From NCBI GenBank assembly GCA_002224055.1, contig AZLU01000037.1:1-64000 (forward strand): a stretch of 64,000 nt of DNA, read 5' to 3'. Both the position numbers and the translations under genes were made by a program. This document shows, piece after piece, positions 34,701 to 45,788 of the stretch. Below the pieces are notes generated by a model. The model did no database searches. It was given only the letters and a program-made list of their open reading frames with translations, and was not told the origin of the DNA. Numbering within the stretch: the first letter of the stretch is position 1; every line of letters begins with the position of its first letter. Source of the DNA: Pezizomycotina sp. ARF18. Lineage: Eukaryota > Ascomycota.

Positions 34701-36434
34701 TTTTTTTATTAGATCGGCATTTACGTCGCCCTCGGCGTAACGCAAGCTTTCCTCATGTTCCTCTTCTCCTTCGGCCTGCAGATCGCGGGCACGGAAGCCT
34801 CAAAGTCCTCATGCACACCGCAATGCGCTCTACCCTCCGCGCGCCCATGTCCTTCTTCGACACCACACCGCTAGGACGTATCATCAACCGCTTCTCCAAG
34901 GACGTCGACGTCATGGACAACAACCTCACCGACGCGATGCGGATGTACTTCTTCACGCTATCCATGATATCGAGTGTCTTCATCCTTATTATCGTGTTCT
35001 TCCCGTACTTTGCCATCGCGCTCGTCCCGCTGGGGTTTATGTACGTGTTCGCGGCGGGTTATTACAGAGCGTCCGCGAGGGAAGTAAAGCGTCACGAAGC
35101 CGTATTGCGGTCGCATGTCTTCGCGAAGTTCGGCGAGGCGCTGAGTGGTACGGCTACGATCCGCGCTTACGGCCTGCAGGATAAATTCAAGAACGAGCTC
35201 GACGACGCGATCGATAACATGGATTCGGCTTACTTCCTCACGTACGCTAACCAGCGCTGGCTCAGCGTGCGGTTGGACGTTATCACCATGCTTTTAGTAT
35301 TCACGACGGCCATTCTCGTGGTTACGAGTAGATTTAGAGTCAATCCTTCCATCGCCGGCGTGGTGTTGAGTTACGTACTCCAGGTAGTGGGGATGATACA
35401 GTTTATGATAAGACAGTTGGCTGAGGTGGAGAACGCGATGAACAGCACGGAACGGATACACTACTACGGCAATAACCTTCCGAGGGAAGCACCGCTGAGG
35501 ACAGACATGCAGGTTAAGCCGTCGTGGCCGGAGAGCGGTGAGATCGTGTTCGATAATGTGCAGATGCGGTATCGGGAGGGTTTACCGCTGGTGCTCAAGG
35601 GTTTAATTTACACGTTAAGGGAGGCGAGAGGATCGGTGTCGTCGGTAGGACGGAGCCGGAAAGAGTTCTATCATGTCGACGCTTTTCAGACTAGTTGAGT
35701 TATCTGAGGGACGGATTCTCATTGACGGCGTGGATATCGCGAAGATCGGGTTGAGTACGCTGCGAGAAAAGCTTTCGATTATTCCGCAGGATCCGGTGCT
35801 GTTCGGCGGCACGATAAGGAGTAATCTCGACCCGTTCGGAAAACACACGGATCACGAACTGTGGGATGCGCTGCGGCAGGCACATCTCGTAGATGAAGAG
35901 TACGAGGAGGCGCTGTCGAGGGTTACTACTACTGTCACCAACGACGGTAATAACGCTACGGAGAATGCGCCGCAGCAGCAAGGACAGCAAAACGGCATCC
36001 GCATAACGCTCGACACGCCCGTCTCCGAAGAAGGTCTCAACTTCTCCCTCGGCCAGCGGCAACTGATGGCTCTCGCGCGTGCGTTAGTGCGTAACAGCCG
36101 TATTACGGTCTGCGACGAGGCTACTAGTTCCGTCGACCAGGAGACCGACGCGAGGGTGCAGGATACTATGGCGAAGGGTTTAAGGGACGGACGATATTAT
36201 GCGTTGCGCATAGGTTACGGACTATTTGACGTACGATAGGGTTGTTGTTATGGATGCCGGTGTTATTGCGGAGGTCGATAGTCCGAAGAAGTTGTGGGAG
36301 AAGGAAGGGGGATATTTAGGGGCATGTGCCTTAGGAGCGGTATTAGCGCGAGGGATTTTGAGAGGGAGGGTGCGGTGGCGGCTATTGAGGCGGATAGCGA
36401 TAGCGAGAGTAGCGCTAGCCTTAACGTTTCGTGA
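31701..36434 (+). CDS. ABCC-type multidrug transporter (Yor1/MRP-like)
   Basis: A full-length transporter of about 1,450 residues, close to yeast Yor1, with the order TMD1-NBD1-TMD2-NBD2; exports organic anions or drugs at plasma or vacuolar membrane. After a Ser/Thr/Ala-rich N-terminus comes SSYFSQLTFMWITGFM, intron 1 (32090-32330, 241 bp, with T- and G-runs), then VGYNRPLELNDIPLL, typical of Yor1. NBD1 has Walker A GSVGSGKSS, Q-loop YCPQYAWIQNATVKDNI, signature VSGGQKQR and Walker B IVLLDDPLSAVD, with Asp in place of the catalytic Glu as usual in ABCC. A Lys/Glu-rich insert precedes NBD1 and an acidic linker follows it. Intron 2 (34615-34712, branch TACTAAAC) precedes TMD2. NBD2 has PQDPVLFGGTIRSNLDPFG, NFSLGQRQ and ITVCDEATSSVD, with Walker A disrupted by a one-base loss. 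The end is GMCLRSGISARDFE then an acidic Ser-rich tail. At least eight frame breaks, mostly single-base homopolymer losses. Confidence 0.9.
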
Positions 36435-37264
36435 GAGGGGGTGCGGTGGAGATAAAAGTTCCTTGTTGCTGCATTTCCTTTTTAATGATTTTTTTTAACG
36501 AGCTATAGCTATAGATATCCCCATGTCGCTTTTTTTGTTTGTGTTACTATATTTTATATGCTATCTACCGTGGTAATACTCTACCATGGAATAGGAGGAA
36601 ATCACTAAAGAACGGTATAAAAGAAATAAATTTTTGTATATAGCAGATACACTTTTCCTCCGATATGCAAAGAAATAAGAAGGAAGAATCAGACAGACAA
36701 AAAAGTCTTCGGCAGAGTTAGACCAGTGCGATTCACCTTACGCCAAGTATACCATGGTCGATATAGCTGGTGGCACCAATAACAAGCTCTTTGGAAATTG
36801 TTTCCAGGCCCTAGGGCAAGCTGGAGCTTGGAGTATCTTGATACATGTACGCTTTTACGCTACACTCCCGTCTCGTCCAAGTTCTCGTGGAGAATTGCTT
36901 AACGGTCCTCATTTCTTAAAAGAAGCAGAGTCTCCACAGCTCCGTGGATTTCTTACTAATTATCGTTTTAAAAATGTGGAGTACTAGCATGGATAGGGCT
37001 TTTCCGAGATCTACTCATTGAAGTAAAGAGTCTTGTTTTTTTTTTTTTTTTTTCTTTTATTCTTCTAACTTTCTAACTCGGATAAGTAACCATCAAAGTG
37101 TACATGTAGGCGGCAGGGATATCAAAGCTTTACCCTACCCCTTCCTCCGGCGTGTGTACCGGAGTATGATGTCTCCTAGCTCTTGTCTCAACCCTCTCTT
37201 CCCCGAAAAAAGCATATATTTTCGTACATTTGTATTTCGCCAGTAAACACCGAAACAATTCCCG
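36435..37264. other. Intergenic between ABC transporter and F-box gene
   Basis: About 0.8 kb between convergent genes, with AT-rich 3' sequence and a T-run near 37036-37052. No gene recognised. Confidence 0.5.
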
Positions 37265-37856
37265 CTAATCCACTCCACGAAAGAACTTCGCCTCGTGGGT
37301 ACCGGTACCAACGGTACGTCCTCTCCCGCAAAAGCGCTTCCGGAGGCGTATCCCGCGCGAAGACCCCGTTAACCACCCAAAGAAATCTAAAACGCTAAAT
37401 GCCATTCCACGTTTCACTTTGAGGATCGTGTATTCCCCGGGCGACTTCTCGGAACGCTTGCGCCACAGCTTAACCTTGACCTCTTTAAGCGGCGGCCAGC
37501 AGAACGGTGCATTCCACATTGGTCGATAACCGACGATGACGACGCCCGTGGAACAGTTAGAGTATCCCGCTCAAAGAGGAAGCTAATCTGTTATCTTTGT
37601 ACCAGAAGAAGCTAACTCGCCTCTTGATGAAGACGCGAAGAAGCGCTGCTGTTCTATTTTTTGGTGCTGGTTCCGAGGATATTACGGCTGCAGTGTCGTC
37701 GGTTATGCGCGTAGTTAGATTGTAGTGGTGTTGCAGGAAACGGTCGGCGATGATGTCGCGCCATATCCTGCAGACGTTGAAGATGGCGTATAAGTCGGCG
37801 AATGAAGGGTATTTGAGGATCTCGAGGTGTAATTCGACGGGGAGATATGGTGGCAT
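37265..37856 (-). CDS. F-box-like protein (copy 3)
   Basis: Starts MPPYLPVELHLEILKYPSF at 37856 and continues NVCRIWRDIIADRFLQHHYN, an F-box-like module expected to bind Skp1 in an SCF ubiquitin ligase. About 60 residues on, the frame ends. A second frame (37265-37519) carries the conserved downstream block NAPFCWPPLKEVKVKLWRKR, then GEYTILKVKRGMAFSVLDF. The same block appears in the neighbour at 38.6-39.1 kb, so the two pieces are one gene broken by frame errors. Total about 180-200 residues. The substrate-binding part is short and resembles no LRR, WD40 or Kelch repeat. Same strand and about 0.8 kb from its paralogue, so probably a tandem duplicate. Confidence 0.65.
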
Positions 37857-38340
37857 GGAGGGAGCTTTTTAACTGGAACATTGCTGCTAGCAGGGAGCGA
37901 AGCATCTGAGGCTTCATGTGGTGAAACTTGAGTGGACATCGCGAGACCTTGCGTAGGGTAAGTTTTTTTTTTTTTTTGCAGGAATTGGAATGTCGAGTGG
38001 TTAGATTATGAGAGTTTTCCAAATGCGATGTTTGATGTTTGCATATAACTAGTAAAAAATAAAAAAGAAGAAACTTTACATATAAGACTTTAAAGTTTAC
38101 AAGGAAGAATACAAGTAATTGAAAGGGACGGCCTCGAAATCAGAGTTAGGGTTTCTCTTGCCAGCTATTGGCTTATTGCCAAATAGCTTCAATATCGTAG
38201 GGTAAGTTGAATACGGTCATCTCAGGAAAGTCTATTTTCACTCCGGGGTAAAGTGAAGATATACTACTGGCTCACAGGCTCGCTACTTCGTATGAGGATT
38301 GAAATTCGAGGCGCCTTGTATATCAAGGAACTTGGACCTA

Positions 38341-38381
38341 TTATTGATATCGCATAATAAAAAAAAAAAAAAAAAAAGGAA
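38341..38381. repeat. A-rich tract
   Basis: A run of about 18 A at 38359-38377 in the gap between the two F-box-like genes. Confidence 0.6.
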
Positions 38382-38627
38382 TATCATACACTTGTAGAGT
38401 TTCCTCATTCCCACGCCTTTTATATACAAATTGCTCTAGATTCGTTTTTTTCCGAAGTAATAATGACCATATTAACTCCTCTTTGTATGCTTTGGATGTT
38501 AAAACATATCTGGATTGTTTACAATTACAAACCACGTTTTCGTCCCTCTATATAAACATTGAATCGGTTGCTCTTAATCCACTGTATGAAGAAGGTACCT
38601 TTATAGTAACGCACCCGGTCACTTGCA

Positions 38628-39142
38628 CTAGGGATGTTTCTTCGGCGCGGACCATAGACCTGGGGCTGTAACCAGTCGAAAAAGGCCAGAACGCTGATGG
38701 CCTTCCGTCCTTCCCCTCGAGCGTAAAACCCTAGAAATCTTCGGGGTGTTGTCGCGGTAAAGCGTTATATCTACCTTGTCGAGCGGCGGCCAACAGAACG
38801 GCGTCTGCGACATTGCGGAGAAATCCGCCGCTCTTGACGGGAAATACCGCGTGCGGTCCCGCGATAAGTAGTATATCTTTCCGTCCATATACAAAAGCTC
38901 ATCGCTTGCTTTTTTGACGAAGAAGTGGAGGAAGCATTGTCTGTCGATGTCGGGTTCTTTTCTTCTTTGGATGGGGTCGTTGTGTTTATGCCGTAGTGTC
39001 CTTCGAGGAATTTATCGATGATGATTTCGCGCCAGAGTTTGCAGACGTTGCAGATGGCGTACTCCTCTTCGAAAGGGACGTATTTGAGGATCTCATAGTG
39101 CAGTTCGACGGGGAGATCTAAGATGCCTCTGGGACTGATCAT
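38628..39142 (-). CDS. F-box-like protein (copy 4)
   Basis: The start is taken as ATG at 39142 (MISPRGILDLPVELHYEIL). It continues NVCKLWREIIIDKFLEGHY, a Ser/Thr/Lys-rich spacer (about 30 residues), then in another frame LLYMDGKIYYLSRDRTRYF and MSQTPFCWPPLDKVDITLYR. The F-box and the PFCWPPLxxV block both match copy 3, with the same order and spacing, so this is its paralogue. One frame break near 38890 joins the two halves and others may follow. An upstream in-frame non-ATG extension exists but has no conserved match. Likely role: substrate adaptor of an SCF ligase, substrate unknown. Confidence 0.65.
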
Positions 39143-40330
39143 GTTGATGGAGGATAGCCAACTTGGATGGCCTCGGAGCAATTGTAGAGCCGTAGTGATT
39201 GATGGTAAAATTGAACGGAAGGGTGTTCAACAATAGAGGGTAGGGGATGTTATTATTATTTAAAATGAGCAATGTTGAAGTTTAAATTCCGCGGGTTATA
39301 AAGTTTCAAGAGTTGAGTCTCGCAGACCCTCCCAAAGTTCAGCGAAGCAAGACTATAAAAGTTTGTGTGAGAAGTGTTTTAGGGTCGAGGAAGGGAAATT
39401 AATTGAAACTCTTCCAGAAAAGGCTTGAAGATTGCGTTTAAAAAAAGCCAACCGTCCTATTCTCCTCTTCTTTCCCCTCTCTCCTCTTCTCTCCTCTTGA
39501 CTCTTTGTGATAGTTCCGGAGGTTTCCCAACAAAGGCTTCTATAGGAAGTATAGGGAGCGCCCGATGAGACTACGCCTGGTAGCTAAAGGAGACAACAAG
39601 AATTGAATCTTAAAAAACTTCCAAGCTAATCTTATGGTCCAATAGATGTTTCCTCAAACTTCCTAGGCGTCAGCTCAGGTGTAGCGGTCCATGGTTGAGA
39701 GCATGGCTATTGACGGGTTGATCATGTATCAAATATACCAAGTTACTTCATTTTGGTGAATGCATAAAACACCTCAATGTATACTTGGATAGTGGAGCCA
39801 GCAATAGCACGACTCAAAAACTATTATCTTAGCATGAATCAGACGATGACTACAATAGCTTAAGTTAAGTCTTAGAGATATTGGCGTGAAGTAACCAGAA
39901 TGTGGCTGAATGAACTCCTAGGAAACCCTCAATAAATGCTCGTTCCGCGATCTTAAACCTTGGGACTTAGCAAAAGTAAGGGGCGAAACAAGTACTAAAT
40001 GACTACTTAGATTCCTCGTAAAGAAGTCTACTACTGATGTTATTTAAAATCTACAGCTTTTGGATTCATGGAAATCTACTCAGCTTGATGCAATGGTATT
40101 TACAAAATCGATAAGAAAACAGATAATTAGACAATATAGAAAAGGGTGTTGGAAAAGAGGATAGACCTGTACAAATCTCTCTTAACTTTTAAGGATAACA
40201 AAGGATACAGAGGCTAAGTACACCAACACAATACTAATGCAAAATAGATATAAATATAAGGAACAAAGGAAATGCTAGTACTCTAGTACAAAACCTCGCT
40301 CCACAGAAGAGAAAACTCAACATACCTGCT
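39143..40330. other. Intergenic, no recognisable gene
   Basis: About 1.2 kb with a CT-rich stretch near 39455-39500 and otherwise AT-rich unique-looking sequence. No domain or repeat family noticed. Confidence 0.5.
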
Positions 40331-43192
40331 TCACGTCCCCAGCAGTAAAGTTAATGCTATAATGACCGAGCCAACTAATAAACTCCTCAATATCTCCACT
40401 TGCGTAGCAGCACTGTGGCGACTAGTGCTGATACCGCTCCCCGGTAAACCTCCATGCTGCTTGGCGTAATTTTGCCCATCGCCGGAGCTGTAGCTTCCGT
40501 CAGCCGTGTTCCACGTTCCGCCACTCCCACCAGTTGGGGAGGGATTGACCGATAAAGTACCGGCCGTAGAAGCGCCATTCGATGCTCCTGGTGTTGGCTT
40601 TGGTGAGTTCCCGCCACTTCCCCTTGTCGCTTCGCTAGCGCGGGAGTACTCGCCCGAACGCCTTGCACCCATGACCGGATGCCACTGGATGTTTTGTGGG
40701 TACCAGTTTCAGGGAAATATTCGTGCTCGTTGGAGTAGACGATGTCGGGCCACGGACGGGTCTGGTATCTGTCTGGCCGATGAACTTGGTGAATATGGAG
40801 CTTGAGGTCGGTGGTTGAGCCGGCGGAGTTGTTCTTGTCCTCGACGTTGGCGTAATAGGTGGAATAGGCGCCATCGCGAATTCGGTGGTTGAAGTTGTGG
40901 AGTGGCGTAAGTCCCCGTGCCGTGAGCGATAGAGCCGCTATCTGTTTCTCGGGGCTCTGAATCAGTACCTGTCGGATCTACAGTGACGTATATGGTGGAC
41001 GGCGGTAGCACCGGGCCAACCGTCTCGTAAACCGTCGTCGGTTCCAGAGCCTCTTGGGCTACTGGAGAACGCTTCGAAATTGTCTTCTGGGCTTCCGGGC
41101 CAGCCGGAGCGCCAAAGAGGGGTTCTGGGATGATTATCTTTTGGTTAATATGAACTTCAATAAACTTACCATTTGAAATGCTGGGCCGCTGTCCGGAACC
41201 CAGATTGGCTCCGCTTTCCGTCGCTGTCGGCACGCTCGTCACCGTATTGGTTGGTTCGTCCGTGGGTATGATGGCAATGCTTCGCGTGGGTGAACCTCTC
41301 GTCGGAGGAAGCAGTCCAGGGCCCCCTCCAATAAAGCCACCGCTCGTAGTTCCCGTCGGTTCATCAGCCGAAACAACGCCACTCCTATCGTTGGTAGCCG
41401 TAGGCTCATTGGTCTCCGTAATGGTTGAGACGAAAGATAGAACAGGAGTAATGGCAGGTGCATTAGGCATAGCGGGCACGGAGGATCCCGTCGTATCCGC
41501 CGTAGATGAAGGAATGATGAATGTGCCAACTCCGTCCGCTATTGAAGCCGTGCCAGATCGCATGGTGGTAGTGGCAGAAGAAGTCCTCGATCGGCGACCG
41601 CCTACTGTCACAGTTACTGTGACGTTGACATCCGTTACATTGTCATCATCAGCGCTTCCGGTATTGGTAGCTGTGACCCCCGGTTGCTCTGCGCTGTTAG
41701 AAGTGGATGGAATGGGGGCTGGAGGGGTTGAAAAGGTATCCGAGGACGAACTAGGGCTCCTAGTATGTCCGAAATTAGGAGATTGAATATTGTCCGTGGC
41801 CCTTGGACCATTGGGGTCGGAAGACGCAGAGATACGAATTGTTGGGGCCGTGTTGGCGCCAGTTGTGAAAATTGACGAAGGCGCAGGGATAGAAATAAAG
41901 TCCGGTGGGTTGACGCCAGGTGTGAAAGGCGGGGAAGGCGATGGTAGTACATTTCCTCCCGCGAGTAGGGTACTGGATAAAGAGGCAAGCGGTGTTTTAG
42001 ATGTTAAAGAACTCGGCCCCTTGGGCACAGATGGCTGAGATTCAGTCTGCGCTGGCACATTGTCCGTTGCTCTGGAACCATTAGGGTCGGAAGGCGCAGA
42101 GATACGAATTGTTGGGGCCGGGTTGATGCCAGTCGTGAAAGCTGACGAAGGTGATAATAGTGAATTTGCCACTGTGGGCAGGGTACCGGATGAAGGCGCA
42201 AGTGGTTCCTCGGATGTTAAAGAACTCGGTCTCCCACTGGGTACAAAGGGCGGAGATTTAGTCCGCGCTGGTAGATTGGCCGTTGGTCTGGAACCATTGG
42301 GGTCGGTAGGCGGAGAGATACGAACTGTTGGGGCCGGGTTAATGCCGGACATGAAAGGTGACGAAGGGATTGACATGATATTTCCCGCTGTGGGTACGGT
42401 CCCGGATGAAGACGCAAGTGGTTCTTCGGATGCCAAAGAACTCGGCACCTCACTGGGCACAAATGGTGGAGATTCAGTTTGCCCTGGTGGCTCACCACGA
42501 ACGGTTTCACTTGGTCTTTCGAATCCGCTGGTGGTCGGCACGGAGTTAAAGCCCGTCCTTTGTCCCTCCTCAGATCCTTCAGTAACACCACCATTTATAT
42601 CGCTTGGACTACCGCTTGGACTACCGCTTGGACTACCGCTTGGACTATTTATATCTTGGCCCGATGTCGGGACAGGCGGTAACTGATGGTAGGGACCTTC
42701 GAAACCTTGGCCTGATGTTGGAGTAGGTGATAGCTGAACGCTGTGGTCTTCGAAATTGCTCGTTTCCGAACTTCTTGGAGCTTCAACGCCAGTGCCAGGA
42801 GCCTCCGGGCCATTTGAGGCGACGACTGAATTTCCTCCTCCGCCTGACGCGGCACCAGAATTTAAACTGTTCCCTTTCGAGTTTTCTCTGCCGGTTTCGC
42901 CCGAAAATCGATTGGCATCACTACTGCTACTGTTGCCATCATCGCGATTACTGCCTCGATCGTGAGAGTCTTTGCCCGGACCGCTATTTACCGCTGTAGG
43001 TAGGCTATTGTCGAAGCTGTTTCCAGTTAGCTCATCCTGTGACCCGGTCGATGAGCCGGAAGCCCGCCCGTCTCTTTGTCTTGCAATCAGATCTCGAGCG
43101 TGCAGTCGGCTTTGAGACGGATTAGCTGGCCCCGCTAGGACAATAGATAAAAAGCAGAGTAATAGGAGTGAAGCTATGACATATAAACGCAT
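40331..43192 (-). CDS. Secreted Ser/Thr/Pro-rich mucin with GPI-type C-terminus
   Basis: A large low-complexity cell-surface protein. The proposed start, ATG at 43192, gives a signal peptide (MRLYVIASLLLLCFLSIVLA) followed by mature GPANPSQ. The same frame is open upstream to 43570 through a Ser-rich region, so an internal signal anchor is possible. The body is rich in Ser, Thr, Pro, Gly and Asn and suited to O-glycosylation. It includes GSPS repeats (42600-42648), three to four copies of a unit with INPAPTVRISPPTDPNGSR, and VTVTVTVGG. Late in the protein come a Val/Thr-rich segment (PTTVYETVGPVLPPSTIYVT), as in fungal wall proteins, and a hydrophobic end (LVGSVIIALTLLLGT) fitting a GPI signal. 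Two frame shifts near 40900 and 40690 split the C-terminal third. About 950 residues; likely a structural or adhesive wall protein. Confidence 0.75.
41808..42480. repeat. Intragenic minisatellite of the mucin (about 216-bp unit)
   Basis: The block beginning CCATTGGGGTCGG and containing GAGATACGAATTGTTGGGGC starts at 41808, 42077 and 42293 (steps of 269 and 216 bp). It encodes about 72-residue units with INPAPT, SDPNGSR and TSEEPLA. Copies are partly degenerate. Length variation of such units is common in fungal wall proteins. Confidence 0.75.
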
Positions 43193-45788
43193 GTGAACGG
43201 ACAGCCCACTGAGCATGTATGTTTTCACAGTCTTCGTTTTTTTATGGTTCGATGTCGTTTTCAAGGGCAAGATTGGACTAGGTGTGAAATACGGTGATGC
43301 GGGAGCCATTGGGATTCGTAAGAAAGAATGGAAGTGATATATCGAAGGACTAGGACTTGGAGCTGCGCTACGTAGACTCCGCCGTGGCTCTATGGCAGAT
43401 AATGGTGAAAGTGAAGAAGATAACGAGCATTTAATATCTGGGATTGAGAGTGAAAGAGACGACCGACGATTTGCTGGCATTGTACGTCTCTCTGGCTCCT
43501 TTATATCTTCGACTTCCCGCGACCCATAAAAGAAGAATGCAAAGAGCGTTAAGCCTGAAAGAACACACAAAGATATCGAAGTAATATGTACAGATTATTT
43601 ATCCTCTAGATGTCGTGAAGTGGGGTGCTAGATGAAACGTATTTGCCTAAATATATCCAAAGTTTGTTACCGATTGTTGTTCGGAGTTCGCGAGTTTGTT
43701 CAATATGATTGTCGCAAATCCTGAAAGACCCAAAAGCATGAGACGATGATTAGATCCCCATAAAACAGAATATAAGAAGGAAAATAAAGAAAAGGCCAGT
43801 CCTGCAGACCCATATATAAGAAAAGATAGCGAAGCGGAACCAAAAAGAAATTCGTCTCAGATTTTTTAGTAATGCAGAAAGAAATCAAAGAGATATACAA
43901 AGGAAATAAGGAAAAGATAAAAGATAAGCATAGGAAAAGAAAAAAAGAAGAAATGTAACAAGAAAAAACGAAAGACTTGAAGAATACCAAAAAAACAGGA
44001 ACAGGAAAGCAAAAAACACATCAGTGGGGCCGTTCGCCCTATATATGAGAGGACCACCCCACTGCCCTACGGTTTGCATATGCCATCGAAGCCGGGTCTA
44101 ACTCTTCAAGCGTCGGATGCAGCACCCATTGGTAACCAAAACAAGCCGAATGCTACTGAATCTAGAACATAGTTCCATACGAAGGGCATGCTAAGTCATT
44201 GCTTTAGGATAGGGTGAAGACGTATATTAATGGCGGCAAACACAACCTCTGAAACTTATGACATGCTAGAAAATTTCCACGTTTTCACATTTCGGAATTA
44301 ATACGATTGGCTCAAAGTCTCCGGGTTCCTGAATATTCAATATGACTTTCTTGTAATGGACGGGCTGCATGCACCGTCCAACGCAAGGGATTGTTCCTGG
44401 TGTTCTAACATTAGTTAATATAATTCACTCGCGATCGAGACCTTTCTAAGGCTTCGAATGAGATCGAATTCTTTTCTATTGGAATTATCGGTTATTTTTG
44501 CTGCCTTGTAGCTGATAATTGAGCCGTGTGCATGGTTTGTTGTCCGAGATGATATGGCAATTTTGACAAGGATCTCAAGGGTACCTGGTTGGTGTTCGGG
44601 ATCTGTTGAAGCGCTGGCGCTTAGCTATATTTGCTTGGCGGTAACCCAGCCAATCAAAGTACCTGCTTAAATTGGCGAACCTATTAATAGACAGACAAGT
44701 TTGAGTATAGATTAAGAAATTAGCCTGTTGTTTAGAGTCTATATAGTTATAGAAATAAAAGCTTAGTAGCGAAAACCTTGTTGAGCTCTCGCTGAGAGTT
44801 CCTGCCGACTATATCATTAATATAAACGTTCGGGCGCACCTTGTATGGATTTCTGTCTAATTGTATACAGGATATCTAGCTCATTGAGGTATCTATCTAT
44901 AGAAGGCGATTTTACTAAATACTATAGTACTAAGAAGTCCTGCTTTTCCTAACGAGAGTTTAACAAAGAGGGCTCGAAGCAATATGTGCCAATAATATAT
45001 CTTAACGCTGTGAGTCGCCTTAATTGTAAATTGAGTGCTATCGGGAAATTGGAGTAAAGTTTGGAGATTGTGTCTGCTTATTATTTTCATTTCATGTATA
45101 GGTTTCTTATCTTCCGGGTTGATTTTCGTGTATCTAGTTCTTATTCTCCGTTTCTTATTGTCCACTATAGTATCTTCTGTTTATTATTCAGAAACACGTT
45201 GCCGACTTTACATCAAAGCAAAATTAAATAGACTCAAACACCTGTTCTGAACAGATACCTACATAATTCAGAAAAATAGACCATTGTGCGCCTTTTCACA
45301 CTAGATTGCCCCGGGAAGAGAAAGAAGGGGGATTCCACCTGGTTTACCCAACTTTCCAGTAGAATTTGCGTGGGTTTGTTGTGTTCATGCGGCTCAGAAT
45401 CTGACTGTTTCTTGTCTTCCGTTCGGGTGGCGGTCTTCTGACTTTGAAATCTGTTTAGTTCACGCATAAAAGCTATCGCGTTCCAGAATTTCCCATTGAT
45501 ATTTAAATTGAGTAACCGTTGGGCTATTTTCGTATTTCTTTGAAGGGGTTTGAGAGTCAGTGGACGCCAAGGGCGTATGGTGGTGCGCCTAGCCTCCAGC
45601 GTAGAATCGAAAGCCGACAATCACGCGAGATCTCGGGGACATATTTCGTAGGTTTAGGCGAGGACTGATTCCACTGTATAGTTAGTCTCGACTATCTAAT
45701 GAACTGATTTAGGCAGCAACTGGCTTAGCTTGGCATTATTATACAGAGATGAAGATAGTTACGGCGAGATTGCCGCGAATTAATTGCT
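43193..45788. other. About 2.6 kb, no gene assigned
   Basis: Contains the upstream extension and promoter region of the mucin and an A-rich stretch (43730-44010). A minus-strand 128-codon frame (45234-45620) has ordinary composition but no recognisable domain; it may be chance. Confidence 0.45.

Noticed and set aside
41178-42686. Plus-strand open frames of about 200 codons
   Set aside because: Antisense shadows of the repetitive mucin; their Val/Gly-rich composition mirrors its Ser/Thr/Pro codons.
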